This document shows positions 63,288 to 64,000 of a stretch of 64,000 bases of DNA, piece by piece. Numbering within the stretch: position 1 is the stretch's first letter; every line of letters starts with the position of its first letter. The translations under genes were made by a program, and so were the position numbers. The notes beneath the pieces were generated by a model that saw only the letters and a list, made by a program, of their open reading frames with translations, was not told the DNA's origin and did no database searches. The DNA comes from Mucilaginibacter flavidus. Its GTDB lineage: Bacteria > Bacteroidota > Bacteroidia > Sphingobacteriales > Sphingobacteriaceae. The stretch lies in NCBI RefSeq assembly GCF_024055575.1, contig NZ_JAMXOE010000022.1:56936-120935 (forward strand), read 5' to 3'.

Positions 63288-63373
63288 AATTTCGGGTAAT
63301 TTTTTTTGTTTATCAGTGCTTTCTACGGCGTGGGTTTCAAATAAGTTACATTAATTGCTTGGTAAAAGAAAAG

Positions 63374-63402
63374 TTATGCACAAGTCTATTGATTATCCAC
63401 AA
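63374..63402. promoter_or_regulatory. Two DnaA-box-like 9-mers
   Basis: TTATGCACA at 63374-63382 and TTATCCACA at 63393-63401 match the DnaA box consensus TTATNCACA in the same orientation, 19 bp apart, in the intergenic region between two divergently oriented genes. Either DnaA-regulated expression or chance is possible. Confidence 0.4.
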
Positions 63403-63502
63403 TTAATGCTTCTGCTTTCCCCCAACAATTGTTTATAAGTAATGCAATGCAGGGGTAACAATATGGCACGATTTTCGTTTAAAGAACACTAAACATTAAC
63501 CT

Positions 63503-63769
63503 ATGGCTAACATTAATGCAAACCTGCACTCAAAAGTGCACAAGTGGATCGACGCGATCGGGTTCCGGCTTAACGGCTCGCAAACCAATAAAAACAACAT
63601 TACCACTAATCATTATTTTTTTGAAACGTTCAATTTTTTTGAGCGGTCTAAAAATAACGATATGAAAAATTCAAAGTTTTTATGTTTCGACGCTTATGGC
63701 GAGAAAATAAACGTTAGATCGCTGCTCGACCTGCAGACGGCATTTTTCGAGAATATCAGTCAGCTGTGA
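63503..63769 (+). CDS. Small protein of unknown function
   Basis: 88 residues, soluble, no signal peptide. Sequence: HSKVHKWIDAIGFRLNGSQT, HYFFETFNFFERSKNNDMKN, then SKFLCFDAYGEKINVRSLLD. The mix of short beta and helix with Phe clusters is unlike shadow frames. I do not recognise the family. It ends 80 bases before a terminator that is followed immediately by a group II intron. The two DnaA-box-like sites lie upstream. Confidence 0.6.
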   Translation: MANINANLHSKVHKWIDAIGFRLNGSQTNKNNITTNHYFFETFNFFERSKNNDMKNSKFLCFDAYGEKINVRSLLDLQTAFFENISQL

Positions 63770-63849
63770 TTTAGAGATTAGGTTGATGTTAGCCATGCTC
63801 TGCAATTAATAAAAATATACACTGTATTTATTTGTATACGAAATAAAAA

Positions 63850-63884
63850 AGTCCCGTACTGTAAAACAGACGGGACTCTTTTTT
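63850..63884 (+). terminator. Terminator hairpin with intron inserted behind it
   Basis: AGTCCCGT and ACGGGACT form the stem, extended by CTGT/ACAG, and a run CTTTTTT follows on the plus strand. It ends the small gene at 63503 and directly precedes the group II intron start, which is the insertion preference of class IIC introns. Confidence 0.88.
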
Positions 63885-64000
63885 GTGCGCCCGGCACGGG
63901 CGCAAACTATAGGGTGGAAGTCCCGAACGCGCCTTGATAGTGGGAAGCGTTAACCCAAGGCAAGGGTGTCCTTCGCGAGGAGGAATCTGAAGGAAGCCGG
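63885..64000 (+). mobile_element. 5' end of a bacterial group IIC intron
   Basis: The sequence starts GTGCGCCCGG, the GUGYG 5' splice-site consensus, and continues ACTATAGGGTGGAAGTCCCG, CAAGGCAAGGGTGTCC and GGAATCTGAAGGAAGC, which match domain I of known IIC introns such as the one of Oceanobacillus iheyensis (recalled, not aligned here). The intron runs off the window to the right; the reverse transcriptase ORF must lie beyond. It sits right behind a terminator hairpin. Confidence 0.88.

Noticed and set aside
63374..63402. Replication origin
   Set aside because: Only two DnaA boxes, no AT-rich unwinding tract or dnaA gene; reported only as possible regulatory sites.
1..64000. tRNA, rRNA or riboswitch genes
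   Set aside because: I looked for cloverleaf and TPsiC (GGTTCGAATCC-type) signatures and for conserved aptamer cores and found none; a computational scan could still find a diverged one.

Overview
The window looks like the chromosome of a Bacteroidota member, most likely Sphingobacteriaceae close to Mucilaginibacter. The signs are SusC/SusD pairs, STN-type TonB receptors with DUF4249 lipoproteins, an MG2/plug outer-membrane protein, 800-residue FtsX/MacB permeases without their own ATPase, DUF5060 and GH88 carbohydrate enzymes, HYC_CC_PP copper proteins, lipoprotein signals ending in SC or AC, and weak Shine-Dalgarno sequences. The genus is inferred from gene style, not from a marker gene. 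No rRNA, tRNA or CRISPR array was found.

Layout, left to right. 1-1.6 kb: a PAS histidine kinase cut by the left edge, and an overlapping response regulator that carries a frameshift. 1.6-3.6 kb: a coupled GH88 hydrolase and DUF4350-like pair. 3.7-12.1 kb: a minus-strand outer-membrane operon of a secreted unknown, an STN TonB receptor, two DUF4249 lipoproteins with a 31-codon relic-like ORF between them, and an MG2/plug protein. 12.3 kb: a tiny His-rich secreted peptide. 12.5-17.3 kb: the housekeeping rimP-nusA-infB cluster. 18.5-25.0 kb: a SusC-SusD-fasciclin-DUF5007 uptake locus without enzymes. 25.7-32.1 kb: small membrane and secreted proteins, a beta-helix lipoprotein, a TonB_C/propeller fusion and a subtilase.

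32.3-40.8 kb holds two copies of a [membrane AraC regulator + FtsX/MacB permease] pair around a small membrane protein. In one copy the regulator and permease are separate genes; in the other the stop codon is gone and they form one 1223-residue reading frame. 41.0-54.5 kb is a copper/silver resistance island on one strand: two HYC_CC_PP-type proteins, a DUF3347 protein, a multicopper oxidase with a C-terminal barrel-like domain, a CopB P-type ATPase, a Met-rich DUF6799 protein, a heavy-metal-binding peptide, a CusA pump split in two, a CusC channel and two CusB-type adaptors. Together these would oxidise periplasmic Cu(I), sequester copper, and pump it across both membranes.

54.7-64 kb: a DUF5060 glycosidase, a TPR/lipocalin-like protein, an AraC regulator, a lone receiver protein, a 181-bp MITE-like element with terminal inverted repeats and an 8-bp target duplication, an outer-membrane beta-barrel receptor with an in-frame amber stop, a collagen-like lipoprotein, a small unknown gene, and the 5' end of a group IIC intron directly behind a terminator hairpin. 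Three apparent single-base frameshifts and one nonsense codon occur in otherwise well-conserved genes. They may be real decay or base-calling errors, and the reads should be checked before they are interpreted.
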